Shown: piece by piece, positions 29,768 through 38,409 of the stretch
How positions within the stretch are numbered: position 1 is the stretch's first letter
How the letters are laid out: every line of letters begins with the position of its first letter
Source: Myxococcales bacterium
GTDB taxonomy: Bacteria; Myxococcota_A; Bradymonadia; REDH01
Direction of reading: 5' to 3'
Length of the DNA: 60,505 bases
Assembly: GCA_020633625.1 (NCBI GenBank)
Contig: JACKDJ010000025.1
Location: 1 to 60,505, forward strand
Translations under genes and position numbers: made by a program
Notes under the pieces: generated by a model
What the model was told of the DNA's origin: nothing
Databases searched by the model: none
Seen by the model: only the letters and a program-made list of their open reading frames with translations

Positions 29768-30423
29768 GCTTCCACCAAGGAATCGGGACGCCGCTGGCAG
29801 CCTGGAATCGACGGCTCCGGCCCGGGCGCTCCGGCAGCGGCGCGGTCCCCATCGCCGCCCTCGTCGGCATCTTGGGCACCGCGTGCCAGCCGCCGCCCGA
29901 CGTCCTAGCCGGCCTCGAGCCTCGCACCGAGCCCGTCGCCGTCCACGCCGACCCAGCCCCGGCAGGCGCCGCGACGATCCAGCCTGCCCGGATCGAAGCG
30001 CCGTCGACTTGGGTCGCGCGGCCGCCGACGTCGACAATGCGCATCGCCGAGTGGGGGCTCCCCGGAGGCGCGGAGTGCGCCCTCTTTGCGTTCGCTGGCG
30101 GAGGCTCGGTCGACGCCAACGTCCGCCGTTGGATCGATCAATTCGAGCAGACCGATGGCACGGCGCCAGCCGAGCGGGCCGAGCGAGAGTCTTTGACCGT
30201 CGACGGTGTCTCGGCCGAGATCGTCCGTGTGCGCGGCACATTCCTGTCGCGCGGCGCGACGATGGACGGCCCGGTCGAAGCGAAGCCCGACTGGGCTCTC
30301 TTTGGTGTGGTCTACCTCACCGACCCGACGATGCACTTCTTAAAGTGCGTAGGTCCGGCGGCCGCGCTCGACGGCGAGGCGGAGTCGCTGTCCCGTGCGG
30401 CACGCAGCTTCCGCGTGCGGTGA
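29764..30423 (+). CDS. Putative lipoprotein
   Basis: 219 residues starting at a GTG that overlaps the small upstream ORF. A basic N-terminal stretch and hydrophobic segment (VPIAALVGILGTACQPPP) suggest an exported protein, with the Cys a possible lipidation site although the lipobox is weak. Two further cysteines (AECAL... LKCVG) and the beta-rich mature part give no recognisable family. Converges on the 1494-residue motif-array gene, separated by 18 bp. Confidence 0.6.
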   Translation: MSFHQGIGTPLAAWNRRLRPGRSGSGAVPIAALVGILGTACQPPPDVLAGLEPRTEPVAVHADPAPAGAATIQPARIEAPSTWVARPPTSTMRIAEWGLPGGAECALFAFAGGGSVDANVRRWIDQFEQTDGTAPAERAERESLTVDGVSAEIVRVRGTFLSRGATMDGPVEAKPDWALFGVVYLTDPTMHFLKCVGPAAALDGEAESLSRAARSFRVR

Positions 30424-30441
30424 GCCGGACCTCGAACCCGG

Positions 30442-33400
30442 TCAGCTCTCGTCGCCGGAGGTCAGGTAGCGCCGCAGGATGTCGGACGCCGCGCCGCCGG
30501 TGACCTCACGCGTCGACTCCGCGGCGCTCGATGTCGCGGGCTCGGGTCGGCTCGGGCGAACGACGGGGCGGGCAGGGTTCTGCGCGGCGGCACGCGGCGT
30601 TGGTGTGGGGGCGTCCGTCGCAATGGCAGTGATGGCGCCGTCCGCGCGGAGCGGCGCGCTCGCTGCAATACCGCTGGGCGCACGGTGTCCACCCGACTCG
30701 CGCGCCACGATGAAGTCGCGAAGCACGTGGGATGCGTGTTCGTCCGAGACCTCGAGCGTGTCTGCCGGCGCATCTGCGGCCCGGACTCCCAGCGGCGTCG
30801 CGGCGGCGCTACGCGGGGCGAGCGCGCGGCGCGCGGCGATCGACGCCGCACTGGCGACATCCGTAGGAATCTCGACGGTGTCGTGCGACGCCTCGGGTGC
30901 GGCGAGGCGGTCGTCGCCCGACGCTACCGCCGACGCCCTCCGGAACGAGGGCTCGTGTCGCTGCGGGGTGGGTGGTGTCGCCGGGTAGCGGCCGGATCCG
31001 GTGGCCGACCGGGGGCGCGCCACGATGGGCTCCTCGTCCGCGAACAGATCCGCGAACGGGTCGTGCGCTGCGCCCGCCTGTGCGAGGTCCGGCGTCGGAG
31101 TAACGTCGCCGCCCGCGTCGGACGGCCGCGTCGGCCTGAACGCCTCGAGCAGCGCGTCTGACCGGGTTCGCGAGACCTCTGCGGTCGCTTGGGCCGGGCT
31201 GAGCGCGGGTGACAACTCCCGCTCGTCCGTTGGGTCTCCAGCGAGCCCAAGCGCATGAGGAGTCGCGCGATCGCGGGGCTCGAGTTCTGACGGGTCGCTC
31301 GCTTGTCCCAGCAGCTCGCCGGGGAGCCCGAACAGCGTCCCACCGCCGACCTCCGTGGCCGATGGCCCCATGGGGTCGGCGACTGTGGCGATGCCCTGGG
31401 CGGGGGTCTCGCCGAACGCCACGGCGGGCGCTCCGCCGACCGGGGTGGCCTCGCCCGATCGGGCCAACGCGGCGCGCTGGTTTTCGAACGGGTTGCCGGG
31501 CTGGAGCTCGACCACGTTCTCGACGAGCTCGAGCTCGAGTGAAACCGGTCGGCCGGGACGCGCGGGTGCAGCGCCCGCCCTCGACCGCGCCGGGGCAGAC
31601 GCTGTCGCGTCGTTCGCGGGCGGTGTCGGTGTGAGCTCCACGGGGCCAGGGACGGCCGCGGTCGGACGCGGAGGCGCAGATGGCGCCGTGTCCCAGGCCG
31701 TATCTCCCAGCGGATCCGGGATGTGCGGCGGAAGCGTGCCGCGCGACGTCCGTCGCTCGGGCACGCTCGGAACGCCACCTGCCGGTGAGTCGGCGAGCGC
31801 CGACACGCGGCTACGCGTCGGCTGCTGCTGCGGGGCGCTTGGCGCGGGCGCCGGGGCAATCGGCGCGGGCGCCGCCACGGGCTCGTCGGTCGATGTGGCG
31901 TCCGCGCTCGTGCGCTGCGACGGGCGCAGGACGCGTGGCCGCGAGGCCGCAACGCGCTCGGCATCGCCCGCTACGAAGCCCGACTGCCGCTCGATCGCTA
32001 CGACCGGGCTCGGGCGCGTCGGAGCGCGCCGCGTCGAGGTATCCTCGAACACGGGGGTCGGCGTTGCCAGATACGCAGCAAGCAGCTCGTCGGTTGTCCC
32101 GGTCGGCGGCGGGACGGCCGGGGCGGCCCATCGGCGCTCGGGCCGCCCGGCGGCGCGCGGCGCGGGCCGCCGCGGCGGCTCCGGCGTCGGTGAGTCCAGA
32201 AGATACGACGAGAGCAGCGCGTCGAGCGCCCCTACCGAACGCACCGAGGGGTCTGCGTCGGGGTCGCGGATCACCCGCGGAACGCCCGAGCGTTCCCACG
32301 CGGTCGTCAGTGCGAGCGGCTCGTGCGAGTGGGTCGGCTCGGGCGGCGCGGCCGGAAGGTCGAACGGCGGAGTCTCGTCGCGCGGCGCGAGGTCTGCTGC
32401 CGTACTCGCAGGCGCGGCCTCCGCGCTTACGTCGACCGGCGGAGCGACGGCAGGCTCCGCGGTCACCGGGTCGGTCATCGGAGCCGCTCGTTCCGCTCGT
32501 CGCATCCGGTCCGGCCAGCTCGGGACCGTCGGCTCGTGCTCGGCGGTCTCGGCGCGCCGCGGGATCGCGGCTGGAGCGGCCGGATCGGGGCGGGCCACCG
32601 GGGCTCTGAGCACCGGAATGCCCTCGCCGCTAGGCGAGTCGGGGAAGTAGTCGCGCAGCAGGGACTCCGCGATCGACGTCTGTACCTCGCCTGTCGCGAC
32701 GCTTGGCAGCGGGCCGGTGAGGCCGGGGTCGTATGCGTGTTCGCGCGCGGGTCCCAGCGTGTGATCGGCAGCGTTCGCGCCGCCAGTGCTGTCGTCCGCG
32801 ATCGGCTCGCTGCCAAAGTACTCGGCGAGGAGCGCGTCGAGGTCGGCGTTCGCGGCGTCGACCATACCCTCGCTCGACACACCGAGCTGCGGCTCGACGT
32901 CGTCGACCGGCACGTCCTCCATCTCGAGCGCGTCGGCACCGAAGTCATCGAGGACGGGCGCGTCACCGCCGGACTCACGCGCGTCGTCGGGTTCGAGCCG
33001 CGCGGGAGTCGCCGCCCGCGGCGGCTCGAGTGCATCGGCGGCCGGCAGATCGCTGAGCTCGACGGCCGCGTGCAGCGCCTCCGGTGTCAGCAGCAACGTG
33101 CGGACGGGCGCTGACTCGAACGAGGCGCTGCTGGTCGGACGAGCTTGGTTCGCTGGCGTCGCGTTCGCGACGGGCGCCGCGACCGGATCGATGGCCGGCA
33201 TGTCGGCCGGTGTGAGCACAAGCGTCCGGGCGCGGGGCTCGCCAGCCGCCGCCACCGGGAGCGGTGGGGGGGCGATCGGCTGTACGTCTTCCTCGTCGAG
33301 CTCGAGCTGTGAGCTCGCGAACGCATCCGTTGGCTCCCTCGGCTCCAGCGGAAAGCCGCTGTCGAGCTCGACGACGATGTCGTCATCGACGCCTGCTGGG

Positions 33401-34926
33401 GGCTCCACGATCGGCATCTCGGGCGGCTCTACTCGGGGACGCAGGGCAGACGCGGGGGCACGGGTCGCGCCGGAGCGGCGCGGCGGTGGGCACGCCACCG
33501 CATCCGGCTGCGGGAGGTCCGACGGCGCCTCGACCGACGGCTCCAGCGCCGCGACACCTCCGTGTCGTACTACATCCGCGTTCGGATGCGCCAGATCCAG
33601 GACGGTTGGCGCGACGCGCGCGCCGCTCGGGTCGGCGAAGAGCTGCACTCGTGGGAGCCCGTAGAGTCCCGGCCGGTCGGAGTTCGCGACGACCACCCCG
33701 ATGTAGCCCGACGCCATGCGGACGACGGAGCCGCGCGAGATGAGGCCCACGGCCTGGAACAGCAGCTCTGCGCACAGCCGTTCTTCCTCTGCGTCTGCGC
33801 GTGCGCGGAGCGCACCGATCGCGTCGTCCGGGGATAGCCGCGTCTGAGTCGTGACGTCGAGTGTCAGCAGGTCGTTGAATGCGCGAGACATCGCGACCAG
33901 CGACGACTCGAGGCGCGGCGCGAACTCGCCGTCGTAAGGCTCGGGGAGGTCGGCTCGATTGAGCAGCCACTGCGCCTCGAAGCCGACCACCGTTCGGTGC
34001 AGTGACTCCTGGTGAAGTCGCCCGAGCGCAGTCAATACCAACGCCGTCGTCCGTGGCATCGCCGCCCGCTGAGCGCGCGTCAACCGCGGGATGACCATGA
34101 GGCGCCGATCCGGCTCCGCGCCCATCTCGGCTGCCCGCGGGCGCCCCACATCTGCGAGCAGCGTCGACAGCGCGAGGCGCGACAGCGCGCGGACGTCGTG
34201 CGTCAACTCCCGGCCCGCCAGGATCGCGAGGATCGCGCTGTTTACCGCCCGACCCCCCTCGTCGTCCTGAGCTTGGCGCATCCGCGTTACGGCGAGGAAC
34301 GCGTCCTCGTCCTCGGCGGCCAGAACGACGAGCTGCTGCGCGATGCGCTTGATCTGCCGCGAGACCGAGTACTGGCCGCGCTTCAGGTTGTCGAAGAGGA
34401 ACCGCATCACGACGAGGGCCGACGCGTACGCGCGTCCGACCTTGTCTTCGGCCGTCATCGACTCGGTCTGCGCGTCATCGAGCAGCTCCGGGTCCACGAG
34501 CCGCAGCGCCGCGGCCTCGGACACCGGCAGCATTACGTCGGCACTCGGCTGAGCGTCGCCTCGCAGACGCTCGGACGCGTACGCGACGACGACCATCAGC
34601 TCATCGGCAGTGACCGACGTCGACACCGTGAGCTGGTTTGCCCCGACGCGACGGAGCAGCGCCGCGAGCTCGAGCGCCGCGTCGTAGACGTCGCGGCTTG
34701 CCTTGAGCAGCGTGCCGTTCACGAAAACGGTGTCGTTCAGGAACAGCACCGCGATCTCGTCGAACCCACCCTCGCCGAGCCGGTTGAACACGGCGACGGA
34801 GCGGTCGACCGCCTGCGTGACCGCCTGATTGTTCATCAGGTGGATCGACGCTGTCTTGAACAGGCGATACAGCTGCCGCACGAACGCCGCGAAGTCGTCG
34901 GAGCCGATGCGGCGCTGCGTCTCCAT
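30442..34926 (-). CDS. Degenerate HD-GYP-like protein with long disordered LLxxYL-motif tail
   Basis: 1494 residues. The first ~450 are folded and helical, with a region resembling an HD-GYP/HDOD domain in which the catalytic His-Asp is lost: LLADVGR stands where the family has LLHDIGK. The rest is Pro/Ala/Asp-rich and predicted disordered. Within it are about seven copies of a short motif, including DALLAEYFGSEP, ESLLRDYFPDSP, DALLSSYLLDSP, DELLAAYLATP, DALLEAFRPT, SHVLRDFIVARES and the C-terminal SDILRRYLTSGDES. A second motif, RTLxLTPxxxxA, occurs twice near residues 570-640. ATG 34926 overlaps the kinase stop as TGATG. Probably a multivalent scaffold acting with the coupled kinase; this is inference. 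Confidence 0.72.
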   Translation of the reverse strand: METQRRIGSDDFAAFVRQLYRLFKTASIHLMNNQAVTQAVDRSVAVFNRLGEGGFDEIAVLFLNDTVFVNGTLLKASRDVYDAALELAALLRRVGANQLTVSTSVTADELMVVVAYASERLRGDAQPSADVMLPVSEAAALRLVDPELLDDAQTESMTAEDKVGRAYASALVVMRFLFDNLKRGQYSVSRQIKRIAQQLVVLAAEDEDAFLAVTRMRQAQDDEGGRAVNSAILAILAGRELTHDVRALSRLALSTLLADVGRPRAAEMGAEPDRRLMVIPRLTRAQRAAMPRTTALVLTALGRLHQESLHRTVVGFEAQWLLNRADLPEPYDGEFAPRLESSLVAMSRAFNDLLTLDVTTQTRLSPDDAIGALRARADAEEERLCAELLFQAVGLISRGSVVRMASGYIGVVVANSDRPGLYGLPRVQLFADPSGARVAPTVLDLAHPNADVVRHGGVAALEPSVEAPSDLPQPDAVACPPPRRSGATRAPASALRPRVEPPEMPIVEPPAGVDDDIVVELDSGFPLEPREPTDAFASSQLELDEEDVQPIAPPPLPVAAAGEPRARTLVLTPADMPAIDPVAAPVANATPANQARPTSSASFESAPVRTLLLTPEALHAAVELSDLPAADALEPPRAATPARLEPDDARESGGDAPVLDDFGADALEMEDVPVDDVEPQLGVSSEGMVDAANADLDALLAEYFGSEPIADDSTGGANAADHTLGPAREHAYDPGLTGPLPSVATGEVQTSIAESLLRDYFPDSPSGEGIPVLRAPVARPDPAAPAAIPRRAETAEHEPTVPSWPDRMRRAERAAPMTDPVTAEPAVAPPVDVSAEAAPASTAADLAPRDETPPFDLPAAPPEPTHSHEPLALTTAWERSGVPRVIRDPDADPSVRSVGALDALLSSYLLDSPTPEPPRRPAPRAAGRPERRWAAPAVPPPTGTTDELLAAYLATPTPVFEDTSTRRAPTRPSPVVAIERQSGFVAGDAERVAASRPRVLRPSQRTSADATSTDEPVAAPAPIAPAPAPSAPQQQPTRSRVSALADSPAGGVPSVPERRTSRGTLPPHIPDPLGDTAWDTAPSAPPRPTAAVPGPVELTPTPPANDATASAPARSRAGAAPARPGRPVSLELELVENVVELQPGNPFENQRAALARSGEATPVGGAPAVAFGETPAQGIATVADPMGPSATEVGGGTLFGLPGELLGQASDPSELEPRDRATPHALGLAGDPTDERELSPALSPAQATAEVSRTRSDALLEAFRPTRPSDAGGDVTPTPDLAQAGAAHDPFADLFADEEPIVARPRSATGSGRYPATPPTPQRHEPSFRRASAVASGDDRLAAPEASHDTVEIPTDVASAASIAARRALAPRSAAATPLGVRAADAPADTLEVSDEHASHVLRDFIVARESGGHRAPSGIAASAPLRADGAITAIATDAPTPTPRAAAQNPARPVVRPSRPEPATSSAAESTREVTGGAASDILRRYLTSGDES

Positions 34927-37664
34927 CAGCCCTTGACCCCGCGCGCCTGGAGGCGGTCGAGCGCGACCGTCGCCGCCTCCCGGAGCTCGCGAGGGTTCCA
35001 CCAAGCGCGGCCGAGGCACGCCGTTGCCGCTTCGACGCTCACCGACGTCGTCCCGTACTCACCCAAGAGCTGGATCGCGAGGACACGCGTCGGGTCCGTC
35101 TTCTTGTCGCCAAACAGTCCGGCGCGCCGCGTCAGCTCCGCGGCCGCCCGCTCCGTCTCCAACGGGCTCGCGGTGAACAGGTACTTGAGCAGCGCCTGAC
35201 GCTCTAGCAGCGGACGATCGTGCAGCTCGTCCGACGCCAGAATGGGCAGCAGCCGCGGTCCGGCCACGGTCACGCGGAAGTCCGAGAGCGTCTTGATCGT
35301 CGACATGCGGACGTCCGGCTGCTTGTGCGATGCCAGCGTCACAATCTCAGCGAGAACGCCCTCGCTCGGCTGAGTCAGCAGGTGCGGGAGAGCAGCGAGC
35401 CGCACGGCAGGGGCAGGGTTCTTGGCCGCGCGTTGCAGCGCGCGGTGCGCCTGCTGTTCCCTGTCCGATCCCGCCAAGAGCGGGATCAGCTCGTTTGCCA
35501 GCGCGAGCGGAGCGCGCTCCAGCACCTCGCCAAGGCTCGCCTCGTTGCCCGCGGCGTCGCGCTCGACTCGACCTCGCAGCGCCTCGGCCGTCAGCGTGCC
35601 GAACGTGTCGGCGAACAGACGCAGGATCGCGGGATAACAGGCCCTCGGAGCGTGAGACACCACGGCGGCGACGATCGCCCCGCACCCGACCGCTTCGGCG
35701 CCGCGAGACGCCTCCGCGATCATCGCGCGGCCCAACAGCGACAGGGCCGCCGGCGTGTACAGCGCTCCTATGAACGGCCCGACTGCCTCGTCGGGCAGAT
35801 AGTGCAGCATTCCTCCGGTCAGCTCGATCAGCTTCGCGCTCGCACCCGCCTCGACATACTCGGCGACGAGCTCGACGAACGGCTCTTCGACCAGTTCGAG
35901 GTCCCCGCGCTGGAGCCCGTCGACGACACCTTCGGCCAAGACACGCCACGTGCGGTCGTCGACGGCATCGGCCTCGTCCGTGAACCGCCGAGCGTAGTCG
36001 CGGACCCGCTCCTCCGAGACCAGCCGCGCCTGACCGGTCGCGAGCTGCTCGAGCGCGCCGGCCTCGAACGAGATCGCGATCGCGTCCGCCTCCTTCAAGC
36101 CCGCCTCTCCAACCTCGGCGACGAGCCCCGCGACGCTCGCACGATCGTCGAAGTCGGCTTGGACCTGGCCGGCGATCTCGGCGCGCAGCTGTGCGAGCTG
36201 GCTCTGAAGGTCCAAGTGGTCCCGCAGCAGGTCCATATCGAACGCCGTCACAAGCTGCACGACGATGTGCGGGAAGCCGCGCTCGACGAACACGGTCCCC
36301 AGGTCGTCCTCGGGGGGAAGTCCGTTGACCGGGTCGGTCTGCATGAGCTGCAGGAATTCGTCGAGCTCGTCCGCCGTTACCCCCGGCACGAACCGGATCG
36401 TGCGGTAGCCGCTCGAGAAGAGGTTGTACGGGACGTCGTCGGTGCCCGAGCCCGGCTCCCACACTGACTCGCCGCCAAAGTCGAAGCCGTAGGGGCGTAC
36501 GATCCAACCCAGCCCGGCCGGCCACACCGCCAACATCGCCGTCAGGCTCTCGAACAGCGCGCGACGGCGGCTCTGTGTCTGGTCGTGCTCCCAGGCGTAC
36601 TGGTTGGCGGTGCCGAAGACCGCGCCCGTGAGCCGGAAGAGCTCGCGGAGCGCGCGCGCCTTCTCCTTGTGCGTGTCGGGGTCGAGCGCCTCGTCGTCGC
36701 GCGCGACGACATTGCCCAGCGACTGCTTCAGAGAGGCGCGGCGCTCGTCGCGCGCCGACGCGTCCTGAGCCTCGGTCCCGACCTCGAGCGTCGCGCGCAC
36801 GGCATCCGACATCTCCTCGACGGTCTGGAAGCGATCGCCGGGGCTCCACGCGAGCGCTCGATCCACGAGCCGGATCACCGACAGGGGCAGGCGCGGCGCG
36901 GCGCGCGCCAACGAGCTCGGCGGGGTCGTCGCCGCCATGATGAACGCCTCGTCGCCCTCGTCGGTGTCTCGGATGCGCTTCCCCGAGAGCAGCGCATATA
37001 GCGTCGCACCCACCGCGAAGATGTCGGAGCGGCCATCGAGTCCGACCGATGCGTTGAGCGCCTGCTCCGGCGACATGAACGCCGGCGTGCCGAGGCGGCT
37101 CCCGCTGAGCTCGGCGGCGTCCGGCTCCCCGGGAACCCGCGCGACCCCGAAGTCGAGCAACTTCACGACGCCCTCTTGCGTCACGAAGACGTTCGCGGGT
37201 TTCAGGTCCCGGTGAACGATGTCGTTCGAGTGACACAGGGCCAGCGCGTCGAGCACCTGGTCGATGATGATCAACGCCTCGTCGACGGGCAGCGCTCCAC
37301 GCTGCTGCGTCAGGCGGTCGAGCGGGACGCCCCGCAGAAGCTCCATCACCAGGTACGGGGTCCCGTCGTCCAGCGTCCCGGCGACGTCGACCGACACGAT
37401 GTTCGGGTGTGACAGCCGCGCCATCACGCGCCCTTCCACCTCGAACTGTGACACCAGCCGCGGGTTCGACGCGCAGTCGGCCCGCATGATCTTCACGGCG
37501 CTCCACTGGCTCCCCTCGCGCGCCGCGTACACATTCGCCATGCCGCCCGTGCCGACCAGCGTGTCCACACGCCAACGACCACCCACCGTCGTACCGATAT
37601 GTGGTATCGTCGGCTTGGCGGTCCCAGACAGCGCCAGCGAGTCGAATTGTCCCGTCGACGTCAA
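34926..37664 (-). CDS. Ser/Thr protein kinase with large HEAT-like C-terminus
   Basis: 912 residues. Residues 25-290 form a complete Hanks kinase: Gly loop GTGGMANVYAA, AVK lysine 58, HRDLKPAN with catalytic D153, DFG with D171, and GTPAFMSPEQ. No transmembrane helix follows, so it is likely cytosolic. The remaining 600 residues are helical; from about residue 750 alpha-solenoid repeats of HEAT type are visible (AVRLAALPHLL, DVRMSTIKTL, VLAIQLLGEYG). The start codon is TTG 37664; no ATG or GTG is available near it. Co-translated with the motif-array protein, suggesting a kinase-scaffold pair. Divergent from pdxH across 78 bp. Confidence 0.88.
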   Translation of the reverse strand: MTSTGQFDSLALSGTAKPTIPHIGTTVGGRWRVDTLVGTGGMANVYAAREGSQWSAVKIMRADCASNPRLVSQFEVEGRVMARLSHPNIVSVDVAGTLDDGTPYLVMELLRGVPLDRLTQQRGALPVDEALIIIDQVLDALALCHSNDIVHRDLKPANVFVTQEGVVKLLDFGVARVPGEPDAAELSGSRLGTPAFMSPEQALNASVGLDGRSDIFAVGATLYALLSGKRIRDTDEGDEAFIMAATTPPSSLARAAPRLPLSVIRLVDRALAWSPGDRFQTVEEMSDAVRATLEVGTEAQDASARDERRASLKQSLGNVVARDDEALDPDTHKEKARALRELFRLTGAVFGTANQYAWEHDQTQSRRRALFESLTAMLAVWPAGLGWIVRPYGFDFGGESVWEPGSGTDDVPYNLFSSGYRTIRFVPGVTADELDEFLQLMQTDPVNGLPPEDDLGTVFVERGFPHIVVQLVTAFDMDLLRDHLDLQSQLAQLRAEIAGQVQADFDDRASVAGLVAEVGEAGLKEADAIAISFEAGALEQLATGQARLVSEERVRDYARRFTDEADAVDDRTWRVLAEGVVDGLQRGDLELVEEPFVELVAEYVEAGASAKLIELTGGMLHYLPDEAVGPFIGALYTPAALSLLGRAMIAEASRGAEAVGCGAIVAAVVSHAPRACYPAILRLFADTFGTLTAEALRGRVERDAAGNEASLGEVLERAPLALANELIPLLAGSDREQQAHRALQRAAKNPAPAVRLAALPHLLTQPSEGVLAEIVTLASHKQPDVRMSTIKTLSDFRVTVAGPRLLPILASDELHDRPLLERQALLKYLFTASPLETERAAAELTRRAGLFGDKKTDPTRVLAIQLLGEYGTTSVSVEAATACLGRAWWNPRELREAATVALDRLQARGVKG

Positions 37665-37742
37665 GTCGTGCCGTACTTCGGGGGGAACTCTGACTCTAGG
37701 CCGCAGCCCCGCCGCTCGTCAATTCCGACCCGACCCACGCGC

Positions 37743-38387
37743 GTGGCAGACTCACCCTCGATCTCCCAGCTCCGACGGTCCTACGAGGCCGGCACCCTCG
37801 ACGTCGGCGACGTCGAGCCGGACCCGCTCGCACAGCTCCGTGCATGGGTTCAGGACGCCGTCGCTGCCAGCGCCCCTGACGCCAGCGCGATGACGCTGTC
37901 GACCCTCACGAGCGACGGCGCGCCCACGGCGCGCGTCGTCCTGCTCAAAGCGGTCGACGACCGCGGCGCCGTCTTCTACACCAACCAACGCTCCGCGAAG
38001 GGCGAGCAGCTCGCACGCGACCCGCGCGCCGCGCTCAGCTTCTTCTGGGCCACGCTCGAGCGACAGGTCCGGCTCGAGGGGACCGTCGAGCGCGTCACCG
38101 ACGCCGAGGCCGACGCGTATTTCGCCACGCGCCCACGCGATAGCCAGCTCGGCGCGTGGGCGTCGAATCAGAGCCAACCCGTGGCCAGCCGCGCCGATCT
38201 GGAGGCCGCCATGGCGGACGCCGACGCGCGCTTCCCGGACGTCGTCCCCAGACCGCCGCATTGGGGCGGGTACCGCCTCCTGCCACACCGTGTCGAGCTG
38301 TGGCAGGGGCGCGCCGGTCGCCTGCACGACCGCGTTGAGTACCGCCGGCAGCTCGACGGCTGGAGGCTCCGCCGACTCGCGCCGTAG
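37743..38387 (+). CDS. pdxH: Pyridoxamine/pyridoxine 5'-phosphate oxidase
   Basis: 214-residue FMN enzyme making pyridoxal 5'-phosphate, the cofactor also needed by GcvP in this window. Family landmarks: RRSYEAGTLDVGDVEPDPL, MTLSTL, RVVLLKAVDDRGAVFYTN, SFFWATLERQVRLEGTVERV, SQLGAWASNQSQP and WGGYRL near the C-terminus. GTG 37743 (MADSPSISQL) gives the usual length; the frame upstream is noncoding. The stop codon lies in the loop of a 12-bp hairpin. Confidence 0.95.
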   Translation: MADSPSISQLRRSYEAGTLDVGDVEPDPLAQLRAWVQDAVAASAPDASAMTLSTLTSDGAPTARVVLLKAVDDRGAVFYTNQRSAKGEQLARDPRAALSFFWATLERQVRLEGTVERVTDAEADAYFATRPRDSQLGAWASNQSQPVASRADLEAAMADADARFPDVVPRPPHWGGYRLLPHRVELWQGRAGRLHDRVEYRRQLDGWRLRRLAP

Positions 38388-38398
38388 CGAGTCGGCGG
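38369..38398. terminator. Hairpin overlapping the pdxH stop codon
   Basis: Perfect 12-bp inverted repeat (CCGCCGACTCGC) with a 6-nt loop that contains most of the pdxH stop TAG. It sits between the convergent pdxH and OmpA genes and may serve both strands, though neither side has a T tract. Confidence 0.5.
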
Positions 38399-38409
38399 AA
38401 CCGGACCCG

